Shown here: piece by piece, positions 17,137 through 26,442 of the stretch | How positions within the stretch are numbered: the stretch's first letter is position 1 | How the letters are laid out: each line of letters starts with the position of its first letter | From: Inhella gelatinilytica | GTDB taxonomy: Bacteria > Pseudomonadota > Gammaproteobacteria > Burkholderiales > Burkholderiaceae_C | Direction: 5' to 3' | Assembly: GCF_016093295.1 (NCBI RefSeq) | Contig: NZ_JAEDAL010000001.1 | Coordinates: 434,001 to 498,000 of the forward strand | DNA: 64,000 bases | The notes under the pieces: generated by a model | The model's input: the letters and a program-made list of their open reading frames with translations, nothing else | What the model was told of the DNA's origin: nothing | Databases searched by the model: none | Translations under genes and position numbers: made by a program

Positions 17137-18297
17137 TCAAGGGCCCCGCTGTTTCAGGGCCAAAGCCAACAAGCCCACCAGCACCGCCCAGAATGGCGCG
17201 CCAATGCCGGCCACCTGAAGACCGGAGAGGGTGACGAGAAAGGTCAGCACCGCGGCATCCCGCTCCGCCTCGTTGCGCAGGCCAGACGCCAGCCCGTTGC
17301 CGATCGCGCCCAAGAGCGCCAAACCGGCCACCGCCAGCACCAGGGCCTTGGGAAAGGCGGCAAAGAGCGCCACCACCGCCCCGCCCGACAAGCCGACGAG
17401 GATGTAGAACCCGCCGGCTGCTGCCGAGGCCAGCCAGCGACGGCGCGGGTCTTCGTGGGCCTCGGGCCCCATGCAAATGGCGGCCGTGATCGCGGCCAGG
17501 TTGATGGCAAACGCCCCGAACGGCGCCAACAGCAGTGTGGCCAGCCCCGTGGCGCTGATGACGGGTGAAATCGGCGCCGCCACGCCGGCTGCGCGCTGCG
17601 CGGCCACACCCGGCAGGTTTTGCGAGGCCATGGTCACCACGAACAGGGGCAGGGCAAGGCCGATCAGCGCATTCAAGCTGAACACCGGGGTAACCCAAAC
17701 CGGCGCCGCCCACCCGCCGGCCAGCACGCCGCCCAGGTCCAAGCGGCCCAGCGCCAAGGCCACGCCCACACCCACCGCCAGCACGCCCGGCACCGCGTAG
17801 CGCGGCCACCAACGCCGGCCCAACAAATAGGCCAGCAACATGGCCAACACCAGCGGAAAGCTGCCGGGCGCGTGGGTGACCGCGTCCAGGCCAAAGCGCG
17901 CCAGCACGCCCGCCAACAGGCTGGCGGCAATGCTGGCCGGGATGCGGTTCATCAAGCGCTCAAAGCCGCGCGTCACGCCCGCCAGCAGGATCAAGCCGCC
18001 GCACACCACAAAGGCGCCCACGCCCTCGGCCAGCGTCAACCCCGGGGCCGCGGCGATCAGCGCCGAGCCCGGCGTACTCCAGGCGGTGAGCACGGGCTGG
18101 CGGTAGCGCCAAGACAGGAAGAGCGAGGTCAGCCCGGTGCCCAGGCCCAAGGCCCAGATCCAGGACGCGGTCTGGGCCGCCGAGGCATTCAGGCTCTGCG
18201 CCGCCTGGAACACGAGGGCCACGGAACTGGTGAAACCCACCAGCACGGCCACGAAACCCGCCACCAGAGCCGGGAGATCGTGGCGGGTCAAGCGCAC
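17137..18297 (-). CDS. benE: BenE family benzoate/H+ symporter-like transporter
   Basis: A 386-residue inner-membrane protein with about 12 helices. The N-terminus (AGFVAVLVGFTSSVALVFQAA), AWSTPGSALIA and the FGAFAINLAAITAAICMGPEAHEDP segment are hallmarks of the BenE family of proton-coupled benzoate transporters. No benzoate catabolic genes are in the window, so the true substrate may differ. It starts at a GTG at 18297, 4 nt after the kup stop; a TTG at 18291 is also possible. It is probably co-transcribed with kup. Confidence 0.85.
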   Translation of the reverse strand: MRLTRHDLPALVAGFVAVLVGFTSSVALVFQAAQSLNASAAQTASWIWALGLGTGLTSLFLSWRYRQPVLTAWSTPGSALIAAAPGLTLAEGVGAFVVCGGLILLAGVTRGFERLMNRIPASIAASLLAGVLARFGLDAVTHAPGSFPLVLAMLLAYLLGRRWWPRYAVPGVLAVGVGVALALGRLDLGGVLAGGWAAPVWVTPVFSLNALIGLALPLFVVTMASQNLPGVAAQRAAGVAAPISPVISATGLATLLLAPFGAFAINLAAITAAICMGPEAHEDPRRRWLASAAAGGFYILVGLSGGAVVALFAAFPKALVLAVAGLALLGAIGNGLASGLRNEAERDAAVLTFLVTLSGLQVAGIGAPFWAVLVGLLALALKQRGP

Positions 18298-18301
18298 GGG
18301 G

Positions 18302-20218
18302 TCAGATCTCGACTTTCGAGCCCAGCTCCACCACCCGGTTGGCCGGCAGGTGCAGGAAGTCCGCGATGCCCGATGCGTTGCGGTGCATGCTGGCAAACAG
18401 CTTCTCGCGCCACAGCGCCATGCCGCCATTCAGTCGGGTCGGGATGACGATGTCGCGGCTGAGGAAGTAGCTGGTGTCCATGTCGTCCACCTGCAACCCA
18501 TGTTGACGCAAGAGCGTCAGCGCCTCGGGCACGTCGGGCTCGTTCTTGAAGCCAAAGTGCAGCGTGCATTGCCAGCAGTTGTTGCCCAGCGCCTCCACCT
18601 CCAAGCGGCGGTCAAAGCCGATCCAGGGGCGCTCGTGGTGGCGCACGGTGACGAACAGGTTTTGCTCGTGCAGCACCTTGTTGTGCTTGAGGTTGTGCAG
18701 CAGCGCATTGGGCGTGACCCCCTGTTCACCGGACAAGAACACCGCCGTCCCCGGCACACGCACCGGCGGGCTGATGAACACCGCATCCAAGAAGCTCTTG
18801 AGGTCGATGGAATCCTCGCGCAGCTTTTCGGACAACAGCCGCCGCCCCTGCTTCCAGGTCAGCATCAGCGTGAACATCCAGATGCCAATGGCCAGCGGGA
18901 ACCAGCCGCCGCTGGGCACCTTGAGCAGGTTGGACGCCAGGAACAAGAAGTCGATGACGAAAAAGGCTCCGGTGGCGGCAAAGCACAGCACCAGCGGGTA
19001 CTTCCAGCCATAGCGAATGACGAAGAAGGTCAGGATGGTCGTGATGGTCATGTCCAGCGTCACCGCCACGCCATAGGCACCGGCCATCTTGCTGGAGGAC
19101 CCGAAGAACACGACGGCCACCACCACAAACACGAACAGCGTCCAATTCACCGCCGGCACGTAGACCTGCCCCACCTCTTTCACCGAGGTGTGCAGCAGCC
19201 GCATGCGAGGAAGGATGCCCAACTGCATGGCCTGCTTGGCCACCGAGAAACTGGCCGTGATCAAGGCTTGAGACGCCACGGCGGCCGCCAGCGTCGCAAG
19301 AATGAACAGCGGAATCTCAGCCCAATCGGGCGCGAGCAAAAAGAACGGGTTCTTGATGGCCTCGGGGTCGGCCAACAGCAACGCACCCTGACCAAAGTAG
19401 TTGATGGCCAATGCCGGCATCACCACGCCATACCAAGCCCAGCGGATGGGGCGCTTGCCGAAGTGGCCCATGTCGGCGTACAGCGCTTCACCGCCGGTCA
19501 CCACCAGCACCACAGCCCCGAGGGCGATGAAAGCGATCACCTGATGCTGCAAGGCAAAGCCCAGCGCATAGGCCGGATTCAAGGCGGCCAACACACCGGG
19601 CCGCGCCAGGATGTGGGGCAGGCCCAGGGCCACCAGGCTGGCAAACCACAGCAGCATGATGGGGCCGAAGGACTTGCCCACCGTGCCGGTGCCGAAGCGC
19701 TGAAACGCAAACAAACCCGCCAGGATGATGAGCGTGACCGGCAGCACCACGCCGTGGTACTGCGGCGCATAGACATCCAAACCTTCGACCGCACCGAGCA
19801 CGGTCATGGCCGGGGTGATGACCGCATCGCCAAAGAAGATGGCCGTACCGAACAAGCCCAAGAGCATCAAGCGGGCGCGCAGCGCCGGCTTGTGTTTCAC
19901 CGCCTGCGTGGCCAGGGCCAGCATGGCGATCAGGCCGCCCTCACCGTTGTTGTCCGCGCGCAGGATCAGCAGCACGTACTTGAACGAGACGACCACGGTC
20001 ATCGTCCAAAAGAGCAGCGACAAGACCCCGAGCACGTTGGCTTCGTCCACCGGCAAATGCGCGGAGTGAAACACTTCGCGCAGCGCGTACAGCGGGCTGG
20101 TCCCAATGTCGCCATAGACAACGCCCAAGGCGCCCAAGGCCAAGGCGGCGGTTGCGCCCGCTGAACGGGACTCGGAGTGGGTGCTCACATGCAGGGGGCG
20201 GCCCAGCAGCCGCCGCAA
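18302..20218 (-). CDS. kup: Kup-type potassium uptake protein
   Basis: A 638-residue inner-membrane K+/H+ symporter of the KUP/HAK family. The N-terminal family signature is clear ([22 protein letters not shown]), followed by [18 protein letters not shown] and ten or more further helices. The C-terminal soluble domain (about residues 460-638) ends [18 protein letters not shown] and [18 protein letters not shown], as in proteobacterial Kup. The first in-frame start is at 20218, and a GTG at 20188 is an alternative; neither has a strong Shine-Dalgarno. The next gene (benE) follows after 4 nt. Confidence 0.93.
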   Translation of the reverse strand: MRRLLGRPLHVSTHSESRSAGATAALALGALGVVYGDIGTSPLYALREVFHSAHLPVDEANVLGVLSLLFWTMTVVVSFKYVLLILRADNNGEGGLIAMLALATQAVKHKPALRARLMLLGLFGTAIFFGDAVITPAMTVLGAVEGLDVYAPQYHGVVLPVTLIILAGLFAFQRFGTGTVGKSFGPIMLLWFASLVALGLPHILARPGVLAALNPAYALGFALQHQVIAFIALGAVVLVVTGGEALYADMGHFGKRPIRWAWYGVVMPALAINYFGQGALLLADPEAIKNPFFLLAPDWAEIPLFILATLAAAVASQALITASFSVAKQAMQLGILPRMRLLHTSVKEVGQVYVPAVNWTLFVFVVVAVVFFGSSSKMAGAYGVAVTLDMTITTILTFFVIRYGWKYPLVLCFAATGAFFVIDFLFLASNLLKVPSGGWFPLAIGIWMFTLMLTWKQGRRLLSEKLREDSIDLKSFLDAVFISPPVRVPGTAVFLSGEQGVTPNALLHNLKHNKVLHEQNLFVTVRHHERPWIGFDRRLEVEALGNNCWQCTLHFGFKNEPDVPEALTLLRQHGLQVDDMDTSYFLSRDIVIPTRLNGGMALWREKLFASMHRNASGIADFLHLPANRVVELGSKVEI

Positions 20219-20261
20219 TCAAAACCGGCCATTGTGCCGACTTTCGTTGTGCGGTGCACCA

Positions 20262-22241
20262 TTACTTCCCGGGCGAGCTCTCGGTCAGGGGTTGCAGCAA
20301 GGCCTGGCGCACAAAGGCCAGTGTCGCGTGGTGCAAGTAGTCGCGGTTCTCGCTTTTGGTGAAGCTGTGGCCCTCGTTTTCCGCCGTCAAGAACCAAACG
20401 GGCGTACCGTGCGCCCGTACAGCCGCCACCATGGCCTGGGCCTCGGAGTAGGGCACCCGGGGGTCGTTCCGCCCGTGCACCACAAAGAGCGGCTTGCGCA
20501 CGCGCTGCGCGTGCGTCAGCGGCGAAATCTCCGTCAAAAACGCCCGCATCCCCGGGTCCCGCTCATCCCCATACTCCGCCCGCCGGTTGTCCCGCCGGTA
20601 GCTCTCGGTGTTCTCCAAAAAGCTCACGAAATTGGCAATGCCCACCCGACAAATGCTGCCCGCGATGCGGTCGGACTCGGCCACGGCGACGGCCAGGGCC
20701 ATGTAGCCCCCGTAGCTGCCCCCGCCCACCACCACTTGCTGGGCGTTCATGTCTGGTTGGACCGCCACCCAGTCCAGCAGCGCACTGACGTCCCGCACGG
20801 CATCGAGCCGCCGGCGTCCGTTGTCCAGGTTCAAGAACCGTTTGCCTTGACCATCGGAGCCCCGCACATTGGGCAGCAGCACGTGCATCCCCAACTGCAT
20901 CACGAGGGCGCGCAGCGTCGGCGAGGGAAAGCCCGGGCGCGACTGGGACGACGGCCCGCCATGAAAGTGCACATACACGGGCCGGGGCCCCGCAAACGAT
21001 GCGGGAGGCCGCAGGTGCCATCCACTGATGACTTCGCCGTCCGTCGCCCGCCACTGCACCAGGCGCCACTCCAGCGGCTCTCGGCGGGATTCCCCCCCCG
21101 CCCACGCTTCCAAGCGGCGATGCTCGTGATCCCAAACCCAGAGTCGACCGGCGGAGGTCGCACTGGCCTGGTGAAACACCAGCAGCGGCAGCTTGGGGTG
21201 CCACTGAACGTCTTGGATCACGCCAGCGGGCAGATCCAGGTTCGGGGTCTGCAGCGCCTGGCCCGGCTGCCAGAACCGCAACTCGGAGCGGCCCTGCACG
21301 TTGTAGACCAGGGCCAGCGGCCGGCCGGGAGCGCCCTGAGGCTCCGCCATGGCCTCCACATCCGCGGCCTCCTGCGTCAAATGCGACTGGAGCCGACCGT
21401 GCTCGGCGAGGAGCCGGACCGGATGTCGAAAGTCGCTGCGTGCGGCTTGCCGCAACCACAGCCCATCGTCCGCGGGGCCGGTCTCTGAGGCCTCACGGTT
21501 GGAGTCCGCGTCGTCTTGGCGTCGGGCCGAGCCCAAGGGCACCACGGCACCGTCCGCGACCGATACCCGCAACCACTGGCTGCGCCCGCCCTGCGAGCGG
21601 CTCACCAGCACCACCCCCTGCTCGCTCAGCCGCAACTGCGTCAAACGCGCGCCCTCGGTTTTCAGCAGGTCCCGCGTGCGCTGGGGATCCTCCGGGTCGA
21701 CCCAGACCAGGCGACTCTGCGCCTGCCGCTCTCCGCCCTCCCGATCCAGCCGTTCCCGCAGGTAAACCAAACCCTGCCCCGATGGCAAGAAGCGCCACTC
21801 GGATACCCGCCCGTCACTGGGCGTGATGGCTTGAACCGCTTGGCCCTCGGTCAAGCGGTACAGCCGATACGCCTCGTCACCGCCCGTGTCCCGCGCGAAC
21901 ACGATGTAGCGGCCCGCCTCGGGCTCGTAGCGCGCGGACTGCACGGCTTCCTTGCCTTCGGTCAGGGCCCGCAACGGAGCACCGGCGCGCTCCAGCACAT
22001 GCACCTGGGTCGCGCCGCCACGCCGCGCCGCCACCAGTAACTTGGGCTCCAAGGGGTGCCAATCGAAAACCCGCGGGCTGGTGGGGTCGGCCGGCTCCGA
22101 AGCGGCTTCGGCGATCAGGGGCGGGATCCCCTCCGGCTTCAGGCCCGGTCCGGGCACCAGCTCCCTGGCCTGCGCAACCGACAGACTGGCCAGCGCCAGC
22201 CAAGCGCCCCAGCGCCACATTCCGCTCACCGCCTTACGCAT
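20262..22241 (-). CDS. Exported S9 (prolyl oligopeptidase) family serine peptidase
   Basis: A 659-residue protein with a signal peptide (residues 1-26, ending SVAQARE), so periplasmic or outer-membrane associated. An N-terminal beta-propeller (about 45-400) precedes an alpha/beta-hydrolase domain. The nucleophile Ser is in GGSYGGYMAL, the Asp in HGRNDPRVPYSEA and the His in NEGHSFTK. S9 peptidases cleave short peptides, often after proline. A strong Shine-Dalgarno (GAGGAGG) precedes the ATG at 22241. It lies downstream of the TonB-receptor gene with an intrinsic terminator between them, only 14 nt from this ATG, so expression probably needs read-through. Joint role in peptide uptake and digestion is inferred. 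Confidence 0.88.
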   Translation of the reverse strand: MRKAVSGMWRWGAWLALASLSVAQARELVPGPGLKPEGIPPLIAEAASEPADPTSPRVFDWHPLEPKLLVAARRGGATQVHVLERAGAPLRALTEGKEAVQSARYEPEAGRYIVFARDTGGDEAYRLYRLTEGQAVQAITPSDGRVSEWRFLPSGQGLVYLRERLDREGGERQAQSRLVWVDPEDPQRTRDLLKTEGARLTQLRLSEQGVVLVSRSQGGRSQWLRVSVADGAVVPLGSARRQDDADSNREASETGPADDGLWLRQAARSDFRHPVRLLAEHGRLQSHLTQEAADVEAMAEPQGAPGRPLALVYNVQGRSELRFWQPGQALQTPNLDLPAGVIQDVQWHPKLPLLVFHQASATSAGRLWVWDHEHRRLEAWAGGESRREPLEWRLVQWRATDGEVISGWHLRPPASFAGPRPVYVHFHGGPSSQSRPGFPSPTLRALVMQLGMHVLLPNVRGSDGQGKRFLNLDNGRRRLDAVRDVSALLDWVAVQPDMNAQQVVVGGGSYGGYMALAVAVAESDRIAGSICRVGIANFVSFLENTESYRRDNRRAEYGDERDPGMRAFLTEISPLTHAQRVRKPLFVVHGRNDPRVPYSEAQAMVAAVRAHGTPVWFLTAENEGHSFTKSENRDYLHHATLAFVRQALLQPLTESSPGK

Positions 22242-22255
22242 AAATGCCCCTCCTC

Positions 22256-22285
22256 AAAAAAAAGCACCGCCCGAAGGCGGTGCTT
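22256..22285 (-). terminator. Intrinsic terminator between TonB-receptor and peptidase genes
   Basis: On the minus strand AAGCACCGCC-TTCG-GGCGGTGCTT forms a perfect 10-bp stem with an ultra-stable TTCG loop, followed by a run of eight T. It is a textbook Rho-independent terminator 38 bp after the TonB-receptor stop. It ends only 14 nt before the ATG of the S9 peptidase gene, leaving no room for a promoter downstream of it. Confidence 0.93.
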
Positions 22286-22323
22286 GGCTGATTGACCGAA
22301 TCAAGATCCGGTCAAGGCCGGGA

Positions 22324-25287
22324 TCACTTCAATTCGTAACTCACATTGAGCGAATAGCGGCGACCCAACATGGCCGATCCGCCATCCCAATGATTGAAGC
22401 TGGCCGGAACGTCAATGGTGCGCCCATAGGTATTGCCCACATTCAGCACCGTGCCCGCAATCGTCCAGCCTTTGAAGCCCGTGTAGCTGAACCCCAGATC
22501 ATGAGTGAAGTCCTCGGTCAGGTAGCAGCCCGTCTGGGTTTGACGAATCTTGTTTGCCGCCGTCGTCGAAGCCAGGCAACTCGTCGTCACGCCACTGGCA
22601 CGAAGCACCTGATCCGTATGGTTCACACGGGCCCATGCGCCCCAGGCATCCCGTTCCCAACTCAGCGTTGCTGTGTTTCGGCTCTTCGGAATGTCAGATG
22701 TGGTCGTCCCCACCAGGTATTCAGTTGGCGAAGTGGACAAAATCTTGCGATCAAACCGGTGGGTCCAAGTGCCCGTCACTTTGAGCTTGACCTTACCCAA
22801 CTCGGAAACCGGGAATCGAACATTCAGGTCGTAATCAAGCCCTGACGTCTTGCTGAAATTGAAATTGTCATAACGCCGCATCAGCGCCAAGATGGGGCCA
22901 CTGTTGGGAACGCCCGGCAGCCAAGTGGCGGGGTTGGGGTCCCGCAAGACGAGGTGTGCATTGGCGCTTGGGTTGGCGTTGTACATCGCCATGATGTCCG
23001 CCCCCAAACCAGCCCGGATTTCGTTGCGGCGCTCAAAGTACCAGTAGTCCAGCGAGAGGTCAACGTGCTTGGTCGGCGAGAAGATCAAACCGGCGGTCGC
23101 AGAACGTGACGTTTCTGGCTTCAGGTCAGCGTTGGCCCCCACGAAGGTCGCCAAGCTACCCGAGCGCTCTGCGGCCGGCACAGCGGTGTAGCCCAGAACG
23201 TTGCAATCCCGCACATTGGAGGGGTTGGCCAAACTCTTAGGTGCTGCGGGGTCGCTCGAATTGCACCGCAGACTGTCAAAGACACGGGCCGTTTGCGAGT
23301 TGTGGAAAGACAAGGCGAACGAGTCCCCGATTTGCGTGATCGAGGGCGCCCGGAAGCCCGACGCCACCGTCCCCCGCAGGGCCAGCGTGGAGGGCAGTAC
23401 CGACCACTTGAAGCCCAGCTTACCGGTGGTGGCGTTACCAAAGTCGCTGTACTTCTCAAAGCGAAGGGCCGTTTGTGCTTCCAGAGTCTTGGCCAGCGGT
23501 AGGCGGAATTCACCGAATGCAGCTACCGAGTTGCGACTGCCCTTGGCACCGTTGGCCACCAAACCAATGTAGTCCCCGGACTGGTAGTTCGCATCCGGGG
23601 TCGACGTCAATTCCTCCCTGCGAACCTCCCCGCCCAGCGCGACGGCCGCCATGCCCCCTTGCATCTTGAAAAGGTCACGGGAGGCCCGCATGTCCAGGGC
23701 CAAGATGGTGGACTCCCCTTCGTTCACCGCATCCGAGGCCACCGAGGCGATGGCCGCCTCGCTGTTGGGGCTACCGTTGAAACGGTAACTACCCGAAGCA
23801 ATTGCCGCAGTCAGCAAACTGCTGCGCAGACGGTCCTCTTGGGTACGTTTGTTATCCATGCGCGTATAGAGCAACGCACTGTCGATATCCCATTCGCCAA
23901 TCACGCCCTGCAGGCCCACGGTGGCCCGGATGGACTTCAAGTCGTTGATGTCATTGCGGCCCAAATCAGGGAAACGATAGATCAGTTGCACGGGCTGTGC
24001 GGTGGCCGTGCCGTTGGTGGGGTTGTCGGGATGCCCAACCGGCAAGATGATGGCATTTTGGCGGCCGATCGTTCCATCCAGACGCGTCCAAGAAGTGGCC
24101 ACGGGATTGGCCGACGACACCAGAGCACTGGTGAGCGCACGATGCGCACCCAATTCGGTCGTCTTGGTGGTCGAAACCATCAAATCCGCATACAGGTTCA
24201 AGTCGCTGTTCAGAGCGAGCGTGCCGCGCAGCATGGCGTTCACACGTTCTTGCGCAGCAATGGCTTCGTCATTCGAGTCCGGATCGAAGCGGCACAGCCC
24301 GTTGGGCAGCGAGGGGGTCGTTGCTGTGTAACCTTCAGGGCGCTGAGGATAGCCTTGCCCCACCTTGGCTTCGGCCGGGCAACCCGCCATGGTGCCCAGG
24401 TAGTTAATCCCGGAGAGGCTGTTGTTCGCCACCGAAATGCCATTGATTGTGGTGCTGCCAGCCAAGCTGGTAGGCACACGGTAGTAGTTGGCGGTGGTCG
24501 AAGCGCTGCTCCAGGGCGTGAAGTTTCTCAAGCTCCCCAGCGCCAAAAGATAGTCGTCGTAAGCACTGAGGTTCCCGCGATCGCGCAGATCCGCATGCAT
24601 CACCGAGTCACGCTTGAAGACCTCCAGTCCACCAAAGAGGTTGAACCCTTTGGTGTCGATGTTCCCCATGCCAAAACTCAGGGTCGCACCCTTCGTGACG
24701 CCAACGCCCTGGTCATTCGCGCCGTAGTTAGCGGACCCCGAAATGCCTTCGTAATCCTTACGCAGCACATAGTTCACCACGCCCGCCATGGCATCGGAGC
24801 CATAGAGGGCCGAAGCGCCATCTTTCAGAATTTCAATACGTTCGATGGCGTCGCGCGGGATCGTGTTGACGCTGATCAGCGAACCGCGGCCAAAGTTGAT
24901 GTCGACAGCCGCAACCGGCGCGATTCGACGGCCGTTAATCAACACCAAGGTACCCTGCGAACCAAACCCGCGCAAGGACACGGTTGCCAGACCGCCCACG
25001 AACCCCGAGGCAGCACCGTCCGAAATGGAGCCACTGTCAACGGCACTCGACGCACGAAGCATGTCCTCGACGGTCGAGTAGCCTGACTTCTGAATGTCAT
25101 CCCGCGTGATGGTTTGCACCACCGCCGGAGTTTCCTTGTCGGTTCGCTTGATCAGCGAGCCGGTCACCACCACCTTTTCAAGCTTGGGCTCTTCAGCTGG
25201 TTTCGGGGCCGGGGCCTGTTGGGCCAGCACACCTTGGGATGCCAGCGCCATCACGGCCAGCGGGATCACATTCATACGGAATCGCAT
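22324..25287 (-). CDS. TonB-dependent outer-membrane receptor
   Basis: A 987-residue outer-membrane receptor. The signal peptide ends near GVLAQQAP; the plug begins with KVVVTGSLIKR and holds SLRGFGSQGTLVLINGRR and ERIEILKDGASALYGSDAMAG; the barrel ends in RRYSLNVSYELK, one residue beyond the usual aromatic end. It is a paralog of the receptor at 12130. The frame begins with a TTG at 25299, but the ATG at 25287 has GGAG six bases upstream and is preferred. Codon use is less GC-biased than in the neighbours, with more A/T-ending codons, which may mean more recent acquisition. The divergent LysR gene is the likely regulator; the downstream peptidase suggests a peptide ligand (inference). Confidence 0.87.
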   Translation of the reverse strand: MRFRMNVIPLAVMALASQGVLAQQAPAPKPAEEPKLEKVVVTGSLIKRTDKETPAVVQTITRDDIQKSGYSTVEDMLRASSAVDSGSISDGAASGFVGGLATVSLRGFGSQGTLVLINGRRIAPVAAVDINFGRGSLISVNTIPRDAIERIEILKDGASALYGSDAMAGVVNYVLRKDYEGISGSANYGANDQGVGVTKGATLSFGMGNIDTKGFNLFGGLEVFKRDSVMHADLRDRGNLSAYDDYLLALGSLRNFTPWSSASTTANYYRVPTSLAGSTTINGISVANNSLSGINYLGTMAGCPAEAKVGQGYPQRPEGYTATTPSLPNGLCRFDPDSNDEAIAAQERVNAMLRGTLALNSDLNLYADLMVSTTKTTELGAHRALTSALVSSANPVATSWTRLDGTIGRQNAIILPVGHPDNPTNGTATAQPVQLIYRFPDLGRNDINDLKSIRATVGLQGVIGEWDIDSALLYTRMDNKRTQEDRLRSSLLTAAIASGSYRFNGSPNSEAAIASVASDAVNEGESTILALDMRASRDLFKMQGGMAAVALGGEVRREELTSTPDANYQSGDYIGLVANGAKGSRNSVAAFGEFRLPLAKTLEAQTALRFEKYSDFGNATTGKLGFKWSVLPSTLALRGTVASGFRAPSITQIGDSFALSFHNSQTARVFDSLRCNSSDPAAPKSLANPSNVRDCNVLGYTAVPAAERSGSLATFVGANADLKPETSRSATAGLIFSPTKHVDLSLDYWYFERRNEIRAGLGADIMAMYNANPSANAHLVLRDPNPATWLPGVPNSGPILALMRRYDNFNFSKTSGLDYDLNVRFPVSELGKVKLKVTGTWTHRFDRKILSTSPTEYLVGTTTSDIPKSRNTATLSWERDAWGAWARVNHTDQVLRASGVTTSCLASTTAANKIRQTQTGCYLTEDFTHDLGFSYTGFKGWTIAGTVLNVGNTYGRTIDVPASFNHWDGGSAMLGRRYSLNVSYELK

Positions 25288-25401
25288 CGGGAACTCCAAT
25301 CAAAACGAAAAGCCCGCTCCAACGGGCCGCCGCGCGGAACAGTAAAGAACTGCAAACCCAATTACGTGAGAAAATGGAATTCATTCATTCCTTTTCCTCA
25401 T
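25288..25401. promoter_or_regulatory. Divergent promoter region, TonB receptor / LysR regulator
   Basis: A 114-bp gap, clearly AT-richer than its surroundings, that must hold the promoters of both divergent genes. A GGAAT-N6-ATTCC inverted repeat lies at 25376-25391, just upstream of the LysR-gene start, and could be a regulator site. No other strong motif is seen. Confidence 0.45.
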
Positions 25402-26442
25402 ATGCCACTGCGAAACAGTCCGCCGACGGTCGGCAGCCTGCTCAGCCGTCAGGTCAGCCTGCGCCAGCTGCGCGCCTTGGCTGCCGTCGTGGAGACCGGT
25501 AGCGCCAGCTTGGCGGCCGAGCGCTTGCACGTCACGCAGTCGGCTGTCAGCAAGACCGTGGCGGAGCTGGAAGCCCTCCTCGGACAAACCCTGGTTGATC
25601 GGCGAAATCGCAGCTTTCACGCAACAGCCCTGGGCCAACCCCTCGTGGAGCTGGCCCAACGCCTCCAAAACGAACTGGATCGTTGCGGCCAGGAAGTGGA
25701 CGCCCTGTGCCGGGGAACGCAAGGGGCGCTGCACGTGGGCGCCACCAATGCCGCCCTGGCGCACCTGCTGCCCCAAGCCATGGCGCAGCTCAAGGCCGAG
25801 CAGCCGAATGCGGCCTTGCATGTGCACACCCACGCCGTCCCCGACATGGTGGACGACCTGCGCAGCGGCCGCCTGGACCTGGTGGTCGCTCGTTTGCGCG
25901 GGGACGATTTGCCGCCCGATTTGATCGGCCAGCGTTTGATGGGGCAGCGGGAAGTGGTGGTGATCAGTGCCCACCACCCGCTCGCCCTTCAACGGTCCTG
26001 GCGCTGGGAGCAACTTCAAGATCAGGCGTGGATCATTCCATTCGAAGGCACGCAGTCCCGAACGTTGCTGGAGCGCTCCTGGCAACGGCGCGGCTTGACC
26101 CCGCCCAGCAATCAGATCGCCACGGGCGATTTGGCGTTGACTTTCAGTTTGCTGCGGCGCATGCCCATGCTGGCCTTCATGGCCTTGCAACAAGCCGAAC
26201 TCGCGGCCCGGCTGGGCATCGCCAAAATTCTGCCCTTGCAGGCCGACCTGGGGCTTCCCGACCTCTCGGTGTGGTGGCACCGAGAACGACTTTCCCCTTT
26301 GGCCGAGCAATTCAAGGCGGTGTTGCAGGACGTGGCGCAGATGAGCGACGCTCCGGAGGAGGGGCCGACTGCGGCAAGGCCTGCCACCAAGCCTTCAGAA
26401 CCGCCTGCTGCTCCGGCGTGGCGCGCAAGCTCCCCACCATAA
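25402..26442 (+). CDS. LysR family transcriptional regulator
   Basis: A 346-residue regulator. The N-terminal winged helix (RQVSLRQLRALAAVVETGSA, then AERLHVTQSAVSKTVAELE) is typical of LysR proteins, most like the GbpR-type branch. The effector domain follows (about residues 105-315). The start is the ATG at 25402; the longer frame reaches into the divergent TonB-receptor gene. A tail of about 35 Pro/Ala-rich residues beyond the effector domain is encoded by DNA that also codes, on the other strand, for the end of the binding protein at 26312 (131-bp overlap). It is divergent from the TonB receptor and probably controls it. Confidence 0.88.
   Translation: MPLRNSPPTVGSLLSRQVSLRQLRALAAVVETGSASLAAERLHVTQSAVSKTVAELEALLGQTLVDRRNRSFHATALGQPLVELAQRLQNELDRCGQEVDALCRGTQGALHVGATNAALAHLLPQAMAQLKAEQPNAALHVHTHAVPDMVDDLRSGRLDLVVARLRGDDLPPDLIGQRLMGQREVVVISAHHPLALQRSWRWEQLQDQAWIIPFEGTQSRTLLERSWQRRGLTPPSNQIATGDLALTFSLLRRMPMLAFMALQQAELAARLGIAKILPLQADLGLPDLSVWWHRERLSPLAEQFKAVLQDVAQMSDAPEEGPTAARPATKPSEPPAAPAWRASSPP

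Noticed and set aside
18137-20164. 675-residue plus-strand open frame opposite kup
   Set aside because: No motif, repetitive His/Gln/Arg content, no Shine-Dalgarno; kup on the other strand is certain.
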